A stretch of DNA of 7,286 bases, taken from NCBI GenBank assembly GCA_947177545.1, contig CAMWVF010000046.1:1-7286 (forward strand). Reading direction: 5' to 3'. The translations under genes were made by a program, and so were the position numbers. Below, piece after piece: positions 1 through 6,393 of the stretch. The stretch's first letter is position 1. Every line of letters begins with the position of its first letter. Under the pieces are notes generated by a model. It had not been told where the DNA came from, ran no database searches, and was given only the letters and a program-made list of their open reading frames with translations. Source of the DNA: an uncultured Clostridia bacterium. Its GTDB lineage: Bacteria; Bacillota; Clostridia; Oscillospirales; Ruminococcaceae.

Positions 1-1
1 T

Positions 2-544
2 TCCCTAAATATTCTTGACGTTGCACAGATTTCCGTGCGGGCGGGGGCTTCTCTTATCAAGATAACGGTTGCCGCAGACAGTTTATCGGACAGGCTTGCG
101 GTCAGAATTTCAGACGACGGCTGCGGTATGTCGGAGGAGCAGGTAAAAAGCGTTACAGACCCGTTTTTTACCACGAGAACAACGAGAAAGGTCGGTCTTG
201 GGATACCGTTTTTCAAACAGTCTGCGGAGCTTACTGGAGGCAGCTTTGAGATAACCTCAAAGGTCGGCTCCGGTACAAAAACAGAGGCGGTGTACGTTCT
301 GTCATCTATAGACAGAATGCCGCTGGGGAATATGAGTCAGACAATACACTCCCTTGTTACCATGAACACACACATTGATTTCCTCTATACATATTCCGTG
401 AATGACAAGAGCTTTATTCTCGACACAAGAGAGTTTAAGGAAATTCTCGGGGAGGATGCCGATTTTGCGGCTCCCGAGGTGTCGGCGTTCATTATGGATT
501 TTCTCAAGGAGAACCATGCCGAGGTGTCGGATTTGGCGGAATAA
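2..544 (+). CDS. HATPase-fold ATP-binding protein of the hydrogenase operon (5' partial)
   Basis: This reading frame is open from base 2, so the gene begins left of the window; the first GTG in frame (35) lies inside the conserved fold and is not the start. Visible frame is 180 residues. It carries the Bergerat (GHKL) ATP-binding fold: an N-box-like helix (NILDVAQISVRAGA, visible residues 3-16), the G1 box DDGCGM, an F-box-like DPFFTTRTTR and the G2 box GLGI, then a C-terminal alpha/beta extension of about 80 residues. Homologous small ATP-binding proteins sit inside [FeFe] hydrogenase operons of Clostridia, between the NuoE-like and HndB genes, and are about 180 residues long, so only a few N-terminal residues are probably missing. 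There is no visible phospho-acceptor His domain, so it is not an ordinary sensor kinase; resemblance to anti-sigma/HPK ATPase domains is only in the fold. Its function is unknown; a regulatory or assembly role is inference from position. Oddity: the position where Asn is expected in the N-box (QNS) is Ile (QIS). Its Arg codons are AGA, AGG and CGG only, unlike the genes downstream. Confidence 0.85.
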   Translation, partial: SLNILDVAQISVRAGASLIKITVAADSLSDRLAVRISDDGCGMSEEQVKSVTDPFFTTRTTRKVGLGIPFFKQSAELTGGSFEITSKVGSGTKTEAVYVLSSIDRMPLGNMSQTIHSLVTMNTHIDFLYTYSVNDKSFILDTREFKEILGEDADFAAPEVSAFIMDFLKENHAEVSDLAE

Positions 545-594
545 AACTGCTTTGAAAAGCAGTTCGGAAAAATGTTCATAAAAGGGAGCTTTTA
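545..594 (+). promoter_or_regulatory. Two tandem intercistronic hairpins before hndB
   Basis: Directly after the HATPase stop codon, AACTGCTT (545-552) pairs with AAGCAGTT (557-564) around a TGAA loop. A second hairpin follows, TAAAAG (579-584) with CTTTTA (589-594) around a GGAG loop. Neither is followed by a run of T, so they do not look like normal intrinsic terminators. This 76-bp gap is much longer than the 19 and 17 bp gaps later in the operon. A role in mRNA processing, stabilising the downstream transcript or partial attenuation is inference. Confidence 0.5.
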
Positions 595-620
595 CTAAAT
601 ATTTCAAGGAGGAAAGTATC

Positions 621-995
621 ATGAAATCACTGGAAGAACTTAAGGCTATCCGTGAAAAGATGAAAGGTCAGGTCGATATCCGCGAGGAAGGCTCGGACGC
701 AACAAGAATCGTTGTGGGAATGGCTACCTGCGGTATCGCAGCAGGCGCAAGACCCGTTCTTACCGCGTTTTCAAACGCTGTACAGGAAATGGATCTGAAA
801 AATGTTGCCGTAGTACAGACAGGCTGTATCGGTCTTTGTCAGTATGAGCCTATCGTCGAGGTCATCAAGGCTGACGGCGAGAAAACAACTTATGTTAAGG
901 TAAAGCCCGAAATGGTGGGCGAGATAATCGACCAGCATATCGTTAAGGGCAATGTTGTTACAAAATATACTATCGACGCTGCAAAGCTCGGTTAA
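621..995 (+). CDS. hndB: Thioredoxin-like ferredoxin protein, HndB type, NAD-linked [FeFe] hydrogenase
   Basis: A 124-residue cytoplasmic protein with the thioredoxin-like [2Fe-2S] ferredoxin fold, as in HndB of the HndABCD NADP-reducing hydrogenase and in the N-terminal domain of NuoF-like subunits. Residues 1-25 form a charged helical lead; a strand then runs into MATCGIAAGA (Cys37), and the second motif TGCIGLC gives Cys69 and Cys73, followed by YEPIVEV. The protein has only these three Cys: the usual C-x4-C first pair is reduced to Cys37, with Gly42 where the second would be. Whether it binds a cluster is therefore uncertain. The start is firm: AGGAGG at 607-612 lies 8 nt before the ATG. 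It is 19 bp ahead of hydB and clearly cotranscribed with it. Likely role, by family and context: an accessory electron-carrier or structural subunit of the hydrogenase complex. Identity as an HndB-like protein is well supported; the exact role is not. Confidence 0.88.
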   Translation: MKSLEELKAIREKMKGQVDIREEGSDATRIVVGMATCGIAAGARPVLTAFSNAVQEMDLKNVAVVQTGCIGLCQYEPIVEVIKADGEKTTYVKVKPEMVGEIIDQHIVKGNVVTKYTIDAAKLG

Positions 996-1014
996 ACCTG
1001 AGGAGGTAGAATAA

Positions 1015-2808
1015 ATGTATCGTTCACACGTATTAGTATGCGGCGGCACAGGCTGTACTTCTTCGGGAAGTGCAAAGATCATTGAGAAGCTCCAGTCCGA
1101 GATCGACAACAACGGTCTTCACGACGAGGTTCAGGTGGTAAAAACAGGCTGCTTCGGTCTCTGTGCGCTGGGTCCAATTATGATAATATATCCCGAGGGT
1201 TCGTTCTATTCTATGGTTAAAGAGGACGATATCCCCGAGATCGTTTCGGAACACCTTTTAAAGGGTCGTATCGTTACAAGACTGCTGTATAAGGAAACTG
1301 TTACAGAAAACGGTATCAAATCCCTTAACGAAACAAACTTCTATAAAAAGCAGCACCGTGTTGCTCTGCGTAACTGCGGTGTTATCAACCCCGAAAATAT
1401 CGACGAGTATATCGGTACCGACGGCTATCAGGCTCTCGGCAAGGCTGTAACCGAGATGACTCCAGAGCAGGTAATTCAGACTATTTTGGATTCGGGTCTT
1501 CGCGGAAGAGGCGGCGGCGGATTCCCTACAGGTATGAAGTGGAAGCTTGCAAGAAACATCGTTCCCGACGCAGATCAGAAGTATGTCTGTTGTAATGCCG
1601 ACGAGGGCGACCCCGGAGCGTTCATGGATCGTTCCGTTCTTGAGGGCGACCCGCACGTTGTTCTTGAAGCTATGGCTATAGCAGGCTACGCTATCGGCGC
1701 AAATCAGGGTTACATATACGTTCGTGCAGAGTACCCTATCGCTATCAAGAGACTTGAAATTGCTATCAATCAGGCTCGTGAGTACGGACTTTTGGGCAAG
1801 AACATTTTTGACAGCGGTTTTGACTTTGACATTGAGCTTCGTCTCGGCGCAGGCGCATTTGTATGCGGTGAGGAAACGGCTCTTATGACCTCGATCGAGG
1901 GCAACCGCGGCGAACCTCGTCCACGTCCTCCTTTCCCTGCTGAAAAGGGACTTTACGGTAAGCCTACAATTCTTAACAACGTTGAAACATACGCAAACGT
2001 GCCGAGAATTATTCTCAACGGCGCAGAGTGGTTCGCTTCAATGGGTACGGAAAAATCCAAGGGTACAAAGGTATTCGCCCTCGGCGGCAAGATCAACAAC
2101 ACAGGTCTTGTTGAGGTACCTATGGGTACTACTCTCCGTGAGGTCGTTGAGGAGATCGGCGGCGGCATACCCAACGGCAAGAAGTTCAAGGCTGCACAGA
2201 CAGGCGGACCTTCCGGCGGCTGTATCCCTGCGGAGCATTTTGACGTTCCTATCGACTATGACAACCTTATTGCTATCGGTTCCATGATGGGTTCCGGCGG
2301 ACTTATCGTTATGGACGAGGATAACTGTATGGTCGATATTGCTAAATTTTTCCTTGAATTTACAGTTGATGAGTCCTGCGGTAAGTGTACACCATGCCGT
2401 GTAGGTACAAAGAGACTGCTTGAAATTCTCGATAAGATAACAAAGGGTCAGGGTACTCTTGAAGATATCGACAAGATGGAGGAGCTTTGCTATTACATCA
2501 AGGCGAACTCGCTCTGCGGTCTGGGTCAGACAGCGCCTAACCCCGTTCTCTCAACGCTGAAATTCTTCCGCGACGAGTATGTGGCTCACGTTGTTGACAA
2601 GAAGTGTCCCGCAGGCGTCTGCAAACACCTGCTCAGCTTTGAGATCGACGCAGACAAGTGTAAGGGCTGTACAGCCTGTGCAAGAGTTTGTCCCGCAGGG
2701 GCTATCGAAGGCTCTGTCAAGGTTCCCCACGTTATCAATAAGGATAAGTGCCTGAAGTGCGGCGCTTGCATGGAAAAATGTAAGTTCGGCGCAATTTCCA
2801 AGAAGTAA
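1015..2808 (+). CDS. hydB: NuoF-like NAD(P)H/FMN subunit of [FeFe] hydrogenase (HydB/HndC)
   Basis: A 597-residue flavoprotein subunit that exchanges electrons with NAD(H) through FMN and passes them along Fe-S clusters to the hydrogenase subunit. Domains in order: a thioredoxin-like [2Fe-2S] domain (about 1-90; Cys9, Cys14, Cys46, Cys50); the NuoF 51 kDa FMN/NADH fold with the Gly-rich loop RGRGGGGFPTG (163-173), ADEGDPGAF (195-203) and GAGAFVCGEE (278-287); a SLBB-like segment; the N3-type [4Fe-4S] site SCGKCTPC (Cys455, 458, 461) with Cys501 as fourth ligand; a short CPAGVC link (531-536); and a C-terminal two-[4Fe-4S] ferredoxin module (Cys549, 552, 555, 559 and Cys579, 582, 585, 589). 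All expected ligands are present. This architecture matches HydB of electron-bifurcating hydrogenases such as HydABC, and HndC. AGGAGG at 1001-1006, 8 nt before the ATG, fixes the start. Whether the complex truly bifurcates with ferredoxin cannot be read from sequence alone. It is soluble, with no signal peptide or membrane segment. Confidence 0.95.
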   Translation: MYRSHVLVCGGTGCTSSGSAKIIEKLQSEIDNNGLHDEVQVVKTGCFGLCALGPIMIIYPEGSFYSMVKEDDIPEIVSEHLLKGRIVTRLLYKETVTENGIKSLNETNFYKKQHRVALRNCGVINPENIDEYIGTDGYQALGKAVTEMTPEQVIQTILDSGLRGRGGGGFPTGMKWKLARNIVPDADQKYVCCNADEGDPGAFMDRSVLEGDPHVVLEAMAIAGYAIGANQGYIYVRAEYPIAIKRLEIAINQAREYGLLGKNIFDSGFDFDIELRLGAGAFVCGEETALMTSIEGNRGEPRPRPPFPAEKGLYGKPTILNNVETYANVPRIILNGAEWFASMGTEKSKGTKVFALGGKINNTGLVEVPMGTTLREVVEEIGGGIPNGKKFKAAQTGGPSGGCIPAEHFDVPIDYDNLIAIGSMMGSGGLIVMDEDNCMVDIAKFFLEFTVDESCGKCTPCRVGTKRLLEILDKITKGQGTLEDIDKMEELCYYIKANSLCGLGQTAPNPVLSTLKFFRDEYVAHVVDKKCPAGVCKHLLSFEIDADKCKGCTACARVCPAGAIEGSVKVPHVINKDKCLKCGACMEKCKFGAISKK

Positions 2809-2825
2809 TCGGGAGGATTGAAGAA

Positions 2826-4571
2826 ATGGATATGATTAATGTTAAAGTCAACGGCGTGGAGGTCTCTGCGCCAAAGGGCACCTCAATTCTTCAGGCTGCC
2901 CGCCTCGCAAACGTTGACATTCCCACCCTTTGCTACCTGAAGGACATTAACGAGATAGGCGCTTGCCGTATCTGTGTTGTTGAAGCCGACGAGGGCAGGG
3001 GAAAGAGGCTTGTTGCCTCCTGTGTTTACCCAATAAGCGAGGGTATGCAGATATTCACAAACACGCCCAAGGTTCTGGAGTCACGTAAAAAAACCTTGCA
3101 GCTTATTCTTTCTACACATGAGAAGAAGTGTACTTCCTGTGTAAGAAGCGAAAACTGCGAGCTTAAGAAAATGGCACACGACATGGGTGTTGACGATGAG
3201 TGCAAATACGAGGGCGAGAACATGAAGTACGATATCGACTTCTCCGCCGCTCACATGATAAGAGATAATAATAAATGTATCCTTTGCCGCCGCTGTGTTG
3301 CAGTATGTAACGCGACACAGGGCGTTGGAGTAATCGGCGCAAACGAGAGAGGCTTCAAGACCCACATCAGCTCCGCGTTTGAGCTTGGTCTGGGCGAAAC
3401 AAGCTGTATCTCCTGCGGACAGTGTATTGCTGTATGTCCCGTCGGTGCGATCACCGAAAAGGACGACACAGCTAAGGTTCTTGACGCTATCGCTGACGAT
3501 ACAAAATTTGTTATCGTTCAGACAGCTCCTGCTGTACGTGCGGCTCTGGGTGAGGAATTCGGCTATCCTATGGGTACAAACGTTGAGGGTAAAATGGCTG
3601 CGGCTCTCCGCAGAATAGGCTTTGACAAGGTGTTTGATACGGACTTTGCCGCTGACCTTACAATTATGGAAGAGGCAAACGAGCTTGTTGAACGTGTTAA
3701 AAACGGCGGAAAGCTCCCAATGATAACCTCCTGCTCACCGGGCTGGGTAAAATACTGTGAGCATTATTTCCCAGACATGACGGAGAACCTTTCCTCCTGC
3801 AAATCTCCAATGCAGATGTTCGGCGCAACAGCAAAGACCTATTATGCACAGAAAATGGGTATCGACCCCAAGAATATGGTAGTAGTTGCGGTTATGCCTT
3901 GTACCGCTAAAAAATTCGAGATAGGCAGAGACGACGAGAGCGCAGCAGGTGTTCCAGATGTTGATATATCTATCACAACAAGAGAACTTGCACGTCTCAT
4001 TAAGAGATGCGGCATCAAGTTCACCGAGCTTGCTGACGAGAAGTTTGACGAGCCTCTTGGAATCGGCACAGGCGCAGGCGTTATATTCGGCGCAACAGGC
4101 GGCGTAATGGAGGCTGCTCTCCGTACCGCAGTTAAGATGATAACAGGCGAAGAGGCAGGAAACATTGATTTCACCGAGGTTCGCGGCGTTGCAGGAATCA
4201 AGGAAGCTTCCTACAAGGTAGGCGATCTTGACGTTAAGGTTGCGGTAGCTTCTGGTACAGCAAACGCAGCCGAGCTTCTTAAAAAGGTTCAGAAAGGCGA
4301 AGCTGACTATACCTTTATCGAGATCATGGGTTGTCCCGGCGGCTGTGTAAACGGCGGCGGTCAGCCACAGCAGCCTGCTTCTGTACGCAACTTTGAGGAT
4401 ATTCGTGCTATCCGTGCAAAGGCTCTCTACGATCAGGACGCTGCAAGCACACTCAGACGTTCTCACGAGAACCCCGCTATCAAGGAAGTTTACGATACAT
4501 TCTTTGAGAAACCCGGCAGCCACAAGGCTCACGAGATACTCCACACAAGTTACGTTAAGAGAGGCTTATAA
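2826..4571 (+). CDS. hydA: [FeFe] hydrogenase catalytic subunit, NAD-linked multimeric type (HydA/HndD)
   Basis: A 581-residue cytoplasmic enzyme reducing protons to H2 (reversibly) at an H-cluster; electrons come from HydB. Domains: a plant-type/NuoG-like [2Fe-2S] domain (Cys36, 47, 50, 66); a His-Cys [4Fe-4S] site (His98, Cys102, 105, 111); two ferredoxin [4Fe-4S] sites (Cys151, 154, 157 with 204; Cys194, 197, 200 with 161); the H domain with L1 TSCSPGW (301-307), L2 MPCTAKKFE (357-365, Cys359) and L3 EIMGCPGGC (Cys503, Cys507); and the small-subunit-like C-terminus (about 525-578). Distances between L1, L2 and L3 match those of Clostridium pasteurianum CpI as I recall it. By that alignment the proton path is intact: Cys303, Glu283, Glu286, Arg290, Ser323. 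The oddity is Ser304 in place of the second Cys of TSCCP, aligned to cluster ligand Cys300. No maturases (hydE, F, G) are in view. GGGAGG at 2811-2816, 9 nt before the ATG, supports this start; an ATG two codons later is the alternative. Length is normal for this M3-type architecture. Confidence 0.95.
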   Translation: MDMINVKVNGVEVSAPKGTSILQAARLANVDIPTLCYLKDINEIGACRICVVEADEGRGKRLVASCVYPISEGMQIFTNTPKVLESRKKTLQLILSTHEKKCTSCVRSENCELKKMAHDMGVDDECKYEGENMKYDIDFSAAHMIRDNNKCILCRRCVAVCNATQGVGVIGANERGFKTHISSAFELGLGETSCISCGQCIAVCPVGAITEKDDTAKVLDAIADDTKFVIVQTAPAVRAALGEEFGYPMGTNVEGKMAAALRRIGFDKVFDTDFAADLTIMEEANELVERVKNGGKLPMITSCSPGWVKYCEHYFPDMTENLSSCKSPMQMFGATAKTYYAQKMGIDPKNMVVVAVMPCTAKKFEIGRDDESAAGVPDVDISITTRELARLIKRCGIKFTELADEKFDEPLGIGTGAGVIFGATGGVMEAALRTAVKMITGEEAGNIDFTEVRGVAGIKEASYKVGDLDVKVAVASGTANAAELLKKVQKGEADYTFIEIMGCPGGCVNGGGQPQQPASVRNFEDIRAIRAKALYDQDAASTLRRSHENPAIKEVYDTFFEKPGSHKAHEILHTSYVKRGL

Positions 4572-4584
4572 TAGTTTAAAAAAT

Positions 4585-4619
4585 AAAAAGAGGTTACCGA
4601 TTTTTGGTAACCTCTTTTT
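4585..4619 (+). terminator. Strong intrinsic terminator of the hydrogenase operon, bidirectional
   Basis: A perfect 14-bp stem pairs 4585-4598 with 4606-4619 around a 7-nt loop (GATTTTT). The core is GAGGTTACC/GGTAACCTC; the outer A:T pairs supply a U run on the plus strand (4615-4620). It lies 13 bp after the hydA stop. On the minus strand the hairpin is followed by a T-rich stretch (4578-4585), so it can also stop transcripts coming from putP. Confidence 0.92.
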
Positions 4620-4635
4620 TGTAGCTTGTAAAATT

Positions 4636-4706
4636 TGTAGGGGCATGATCTCCACGCCCATGTGTAAATAGTATCATATGCTAAGGGGACGGGAAACCCG
4701 TCCCCT
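4636..4706. repeat. Two GC-rich palindromes, probable dispersed intergenic repeat
   Basis: The first element is an imperfect hairpin at 4641-4659 (GGGCATG...CACGCCC) following a TTTGTAG lead. The second is a perfect 10-bp stem, AGGGGACGGG (4684-4693) with CCCGTCCCCT (4697-4706), around an AAA loop. Both are far richer in GC than the flanks. Neither is followed by a T run on the strand it would have to terminate. GTAGGGG-type palindromes of this style are, to my recollection, common between genes in Ruminococcaceae, so a REP- or MITE-like repeat is likely; copy number cannot be seen from one window. A helper role in stopping putP transcripts is possible. Confidence 0.55.
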
Positions 4707-4717
4707 AAAAAATTATA

Positions 4718-6253
4718 TTAACCCTGCTGCTTGGCTAAATCAAACATTTCCTGTACCTCTTTTGTGGGTTCTTTGTCTGCAAGTGATACAGCAATGGTGA
4801 GAATAAGTGAAATGATTATTCCCGGTACTATTGAGTACAGCGAGGTGATTGCAAGGCTGTCTGGCAGAACGTACTCCCAGATAAGAACAGTTCCTGCGCC
4901 GCCGATAATTCCCGCAACGGTACCTTTGATTGTAAGGCGTTTCCAGTAAAGGGAAAGCAGTATCGCGGGACCGAATGCCGCGCCGAAGCCTGCCCATGCG
5001 TTGGAAACTATCCCCATAATTGAATCGTTAGGATTGAGGGCAAGTATGCAGGCAATTACAGAAATCACCATAACAGATATACGGCTTATCCACATAAGCT
5101 TTTTCTCAGAGGTCTCTTTCTTTATAACGATTGTGTAGAAATCGTTCACCACCGCCGAAGCTGTAACAAGAAGCTGGCTGTCCGCCGTACTCATAATTGA
5201 GGCGAGAACTGCGGAAAGGAAAATTCCTCCAAGGAAAGAGGGGAAGAGACGCTTTACCGTGGTGATAAAGATAAGCTCCATTGACGCTGCGTCAAGTATA
5301 GTGTTCTGTGAGTCGAGATATGCACGTCCGAGAACGCCCACTAAAACTGCCGCCGTCAGGGAAATAAGCACCCAAACTACTGCGATCGTGCCCGATTTTT
5401 TGACTTCCTTAGTATCCTTGATAGCCATAAATCTTACCAGAATATGGGGCATACCAAAATATCCGAAAGCCCATGCAAGATCGCTGATTATAGAAACCGC
5501 GCTCCTGCCCGAAAACATGGACATAAACCCGCTTGCGTCCGCACCCTCGGCAACCATTTTTGGAGTGTTTTCAAGCAGTTCCATAGAAAAATCTGGAGTG
5601 TTGGCAATAAGCGCGATAGGCAAAATAACAATAGTTACCACCATAAGCAGACCCTGAATGAGGTCAGTCCATGCAACGGCGTTGAAGCCGCCAAAAAATG
5701 TGTATGTAACTATTATCAGCGCGGAAATTATAATAGCCGCCTTTGAGTACGTGTCATTGTTGGGGTCGATATTGAACACCACCTGGAAAAGCTTTCCGCC
5801 CGAAACGAACGCAGATGTGGTGTACACAAGGAAAAATATGAAAATAACGATAGCGCAGACCATGCGGACTATCGGGCTGTTACTCTTGAATCGGTTCTGG
5901 AAATACTGTGGAATTGTAATTGAGTCCCCGCAGACCTCGGTAAATCTTCTAAGAGGCTTTGCTACAAATACCCAGTTGAGAATCGTACCGATAGCAAGTC
6001 CAATAGCGATCCAATAGTTGCCCATACCTGTGGCATAAGCCGCTCCGGGGAGACCCATAAGAAGCCAGCCGCTCATATCGGACGCTTGTGCGGACATTGC
6101 CGTTACCCAGCCGCCCAGCTTTCTTCCCGCAAGGAAATAGTCGCTCATTTTCTTTGATTTGTTTGAAAAATAGAAGCCTATGCCCAGCATCATGCACAAA
6201 TAAAGCAAGAACGCGATAAGCACCGGGACGTCTACATTAGCAAAAAATCCCAT
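4718..6253 (-). CDS. putP: Sodium/proline symporter PutP
   Basis: An integral membrane protein of the sodium:solute symporter (SSSF) family that imports proline with Na+. The start chosen gives 511 residues; an ATG at 6271 would add six residues, but it has no ribosome binding site, while AAAGGA at 6263-6268 lies 9 nt before the ATG at 6253 and overlaps the upstream ATG region. About 13 hydrophobic helices run through the protein. Family-specific motifs are clear: in TM2, SDMSGWLLMGLPG (the E. coli Asp55 Na+ site corresponds to Asp59 here), and in the region of TM9, MSTADSQLL (Ser355-Thr356, matching E. coli Ser340-Thr341). The C-terminus ends in a short charged tail. It is convergent with the hydrogenase operon and separated from the metallophosphoesterase by that gene's terminator and its own promoter, so it appears to be a single-gene unit. 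Proline as substrate is by homology; related SSSF carriers for other solutes are less likely given the TM2 motif. Uptake for nutrition or osmoprotection is inference. Confidence 0.93.
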   Translation of the reverse strand: MGFFANVDVPVLIAFLLYLCMMLGIGFYFSNKSKKMSDYFLAGRKLGGWVTAMSAQASDMSGWLLMGLPGAAYATGMGNYWIAIGLAIGTILNWVFVAKPLRRFTEVCGDSITIPQYFQNRFKSNSPIVRMVCAIVIFIFFLVYTTSAFVSGGKLFQVVFNIDPNNDTYSKAAIIISALIIVTYTFFGGFNAVAWTDLIQGLLMVVTIVILPIALIANTPDFSMELLENTPKMVAEGADASGFMSMFSGRSAVSIISDLAWAFGYFGMPHILVRFMAIKDTKEVKKSGTIAVVWVLISLTAAVLVGVLGRAYLDSQNTILDAASMELIFITTVKRLFPSFLGGIFLSAVLASIMSTADSQLLVTASAVVNDFYTIVIKKETSEKKLMWISRISVMVISVIACILALNPNDSIMGIVSNAWAGFGAAFGPAILLSLYWKRLTIKGTVAGIIGGAGTVLIWEYVLPDSLAITSLYSIVPGIIISLILTIAVSLADKEPTKEVQEMFDLAKQQG

Positions 6254-6262
6254 TTCATCAAA

Positions 6263-6268
6263 TCCTTT
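6263..6268 (-). promoter_or_regulatory. Ribosome binding site that decides the putP start
   Basis: AAAGGA on the minus strand, 9 nt before the ATG at 6253. It overlaps the beginning of the reading frame from the upstream ATG (6271), which has only AT-rich sequence before it. This favours the shorter protein. Confidence 0.7.
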
Positions 6269-6305
6269 CATGGTTTAACATTTTAAAATAAAAAAATACA
6301 AATAA

Positions 6306-6314
6306 ATTATACCA
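6306..6314 (-). promoter_or_regulatory. Extended -10 promoter of putP
   Basis: On the minus strand the sequence reads TGGTATAAT, a consensus -10 hexamer with the TGn extension. No good -35 is seen at 17 bp; TTAACA lies 20 bp away. The predicted transcript start near 6299 would leave a leader of about 45 nt to the preferred putP start. The surrounding DNA is very AT-rich, as expected of a promoter. Confidence 0.6.
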
Positions 6315-6354
6315 TATTTTAAGTAATAATTTGTTAAGATACAGTAAACAAAGC

Positions 6355-6382
6355 GGGCACAGGCTAAAATTTAGCTGTGCCC
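6355..6382 (-). terminator. Hairpin terminator after the metallophosphoesterase gene
   Basis: GGGCACAG (6355-6362) pairs with CTGTGCCC (6375-6382). The stem extends by CTAA/TTAG after one bulged G (6363), giving 12 pairs with a very small loop. It starts 11 bp beyond the stop at 6394. On the minus strand it is followed by CGCTTTGTTTAC, a weak T-rich tail. On the plus strand the tail is also T-rich, but no plus-strand gene precedes it. Confidence 0.7.
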
Positions 6383-6393
6383 TGATATTTTAT

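Noticed and set aside
35..544. GTG at 35 as the start of the ATP-binding protein
   Set aside because: The frame is open upstream to base 2 and the residues before the GTG (SLNILDVAQIS) belong to the conserved fold. No ribosome binding site lies before it.
565..610. Internal promoter ahead of hndB
   Set aside because: Only weak matches exist (TTCATA with TAAATA at 15 bp). Nothing approaches consensus at both boxes.
3735..4544. Long 269-codon minus-strand open frame opposite hydA
   Set aside because: It lies entirely antisense to a hydrogenase with all family motifs. The translation is Cys-rich and low in recognisable structure, as expected of a shadow frame.
4393..4671. Plus-strand 92-codon frame over the end of hydA
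   Set aside because: It overlaps hydA in another frame and runs through the terminator and the repeats. It has no ribosome binding site or recognisable motif.
4684..4706. GC-rich hairpin as the intrinsic terminator of putP
   Set aside because: On the minus strand the run of T comes before the stem, not after it. The bidirectional hairpin at 4585-4619 is a better stop.
6254..6320. Riboswitch or T-box in the putP leader
   Set aside because: The predicted leader is only about 45 nt, AT-rich, and shows no stable structure or conserved box.
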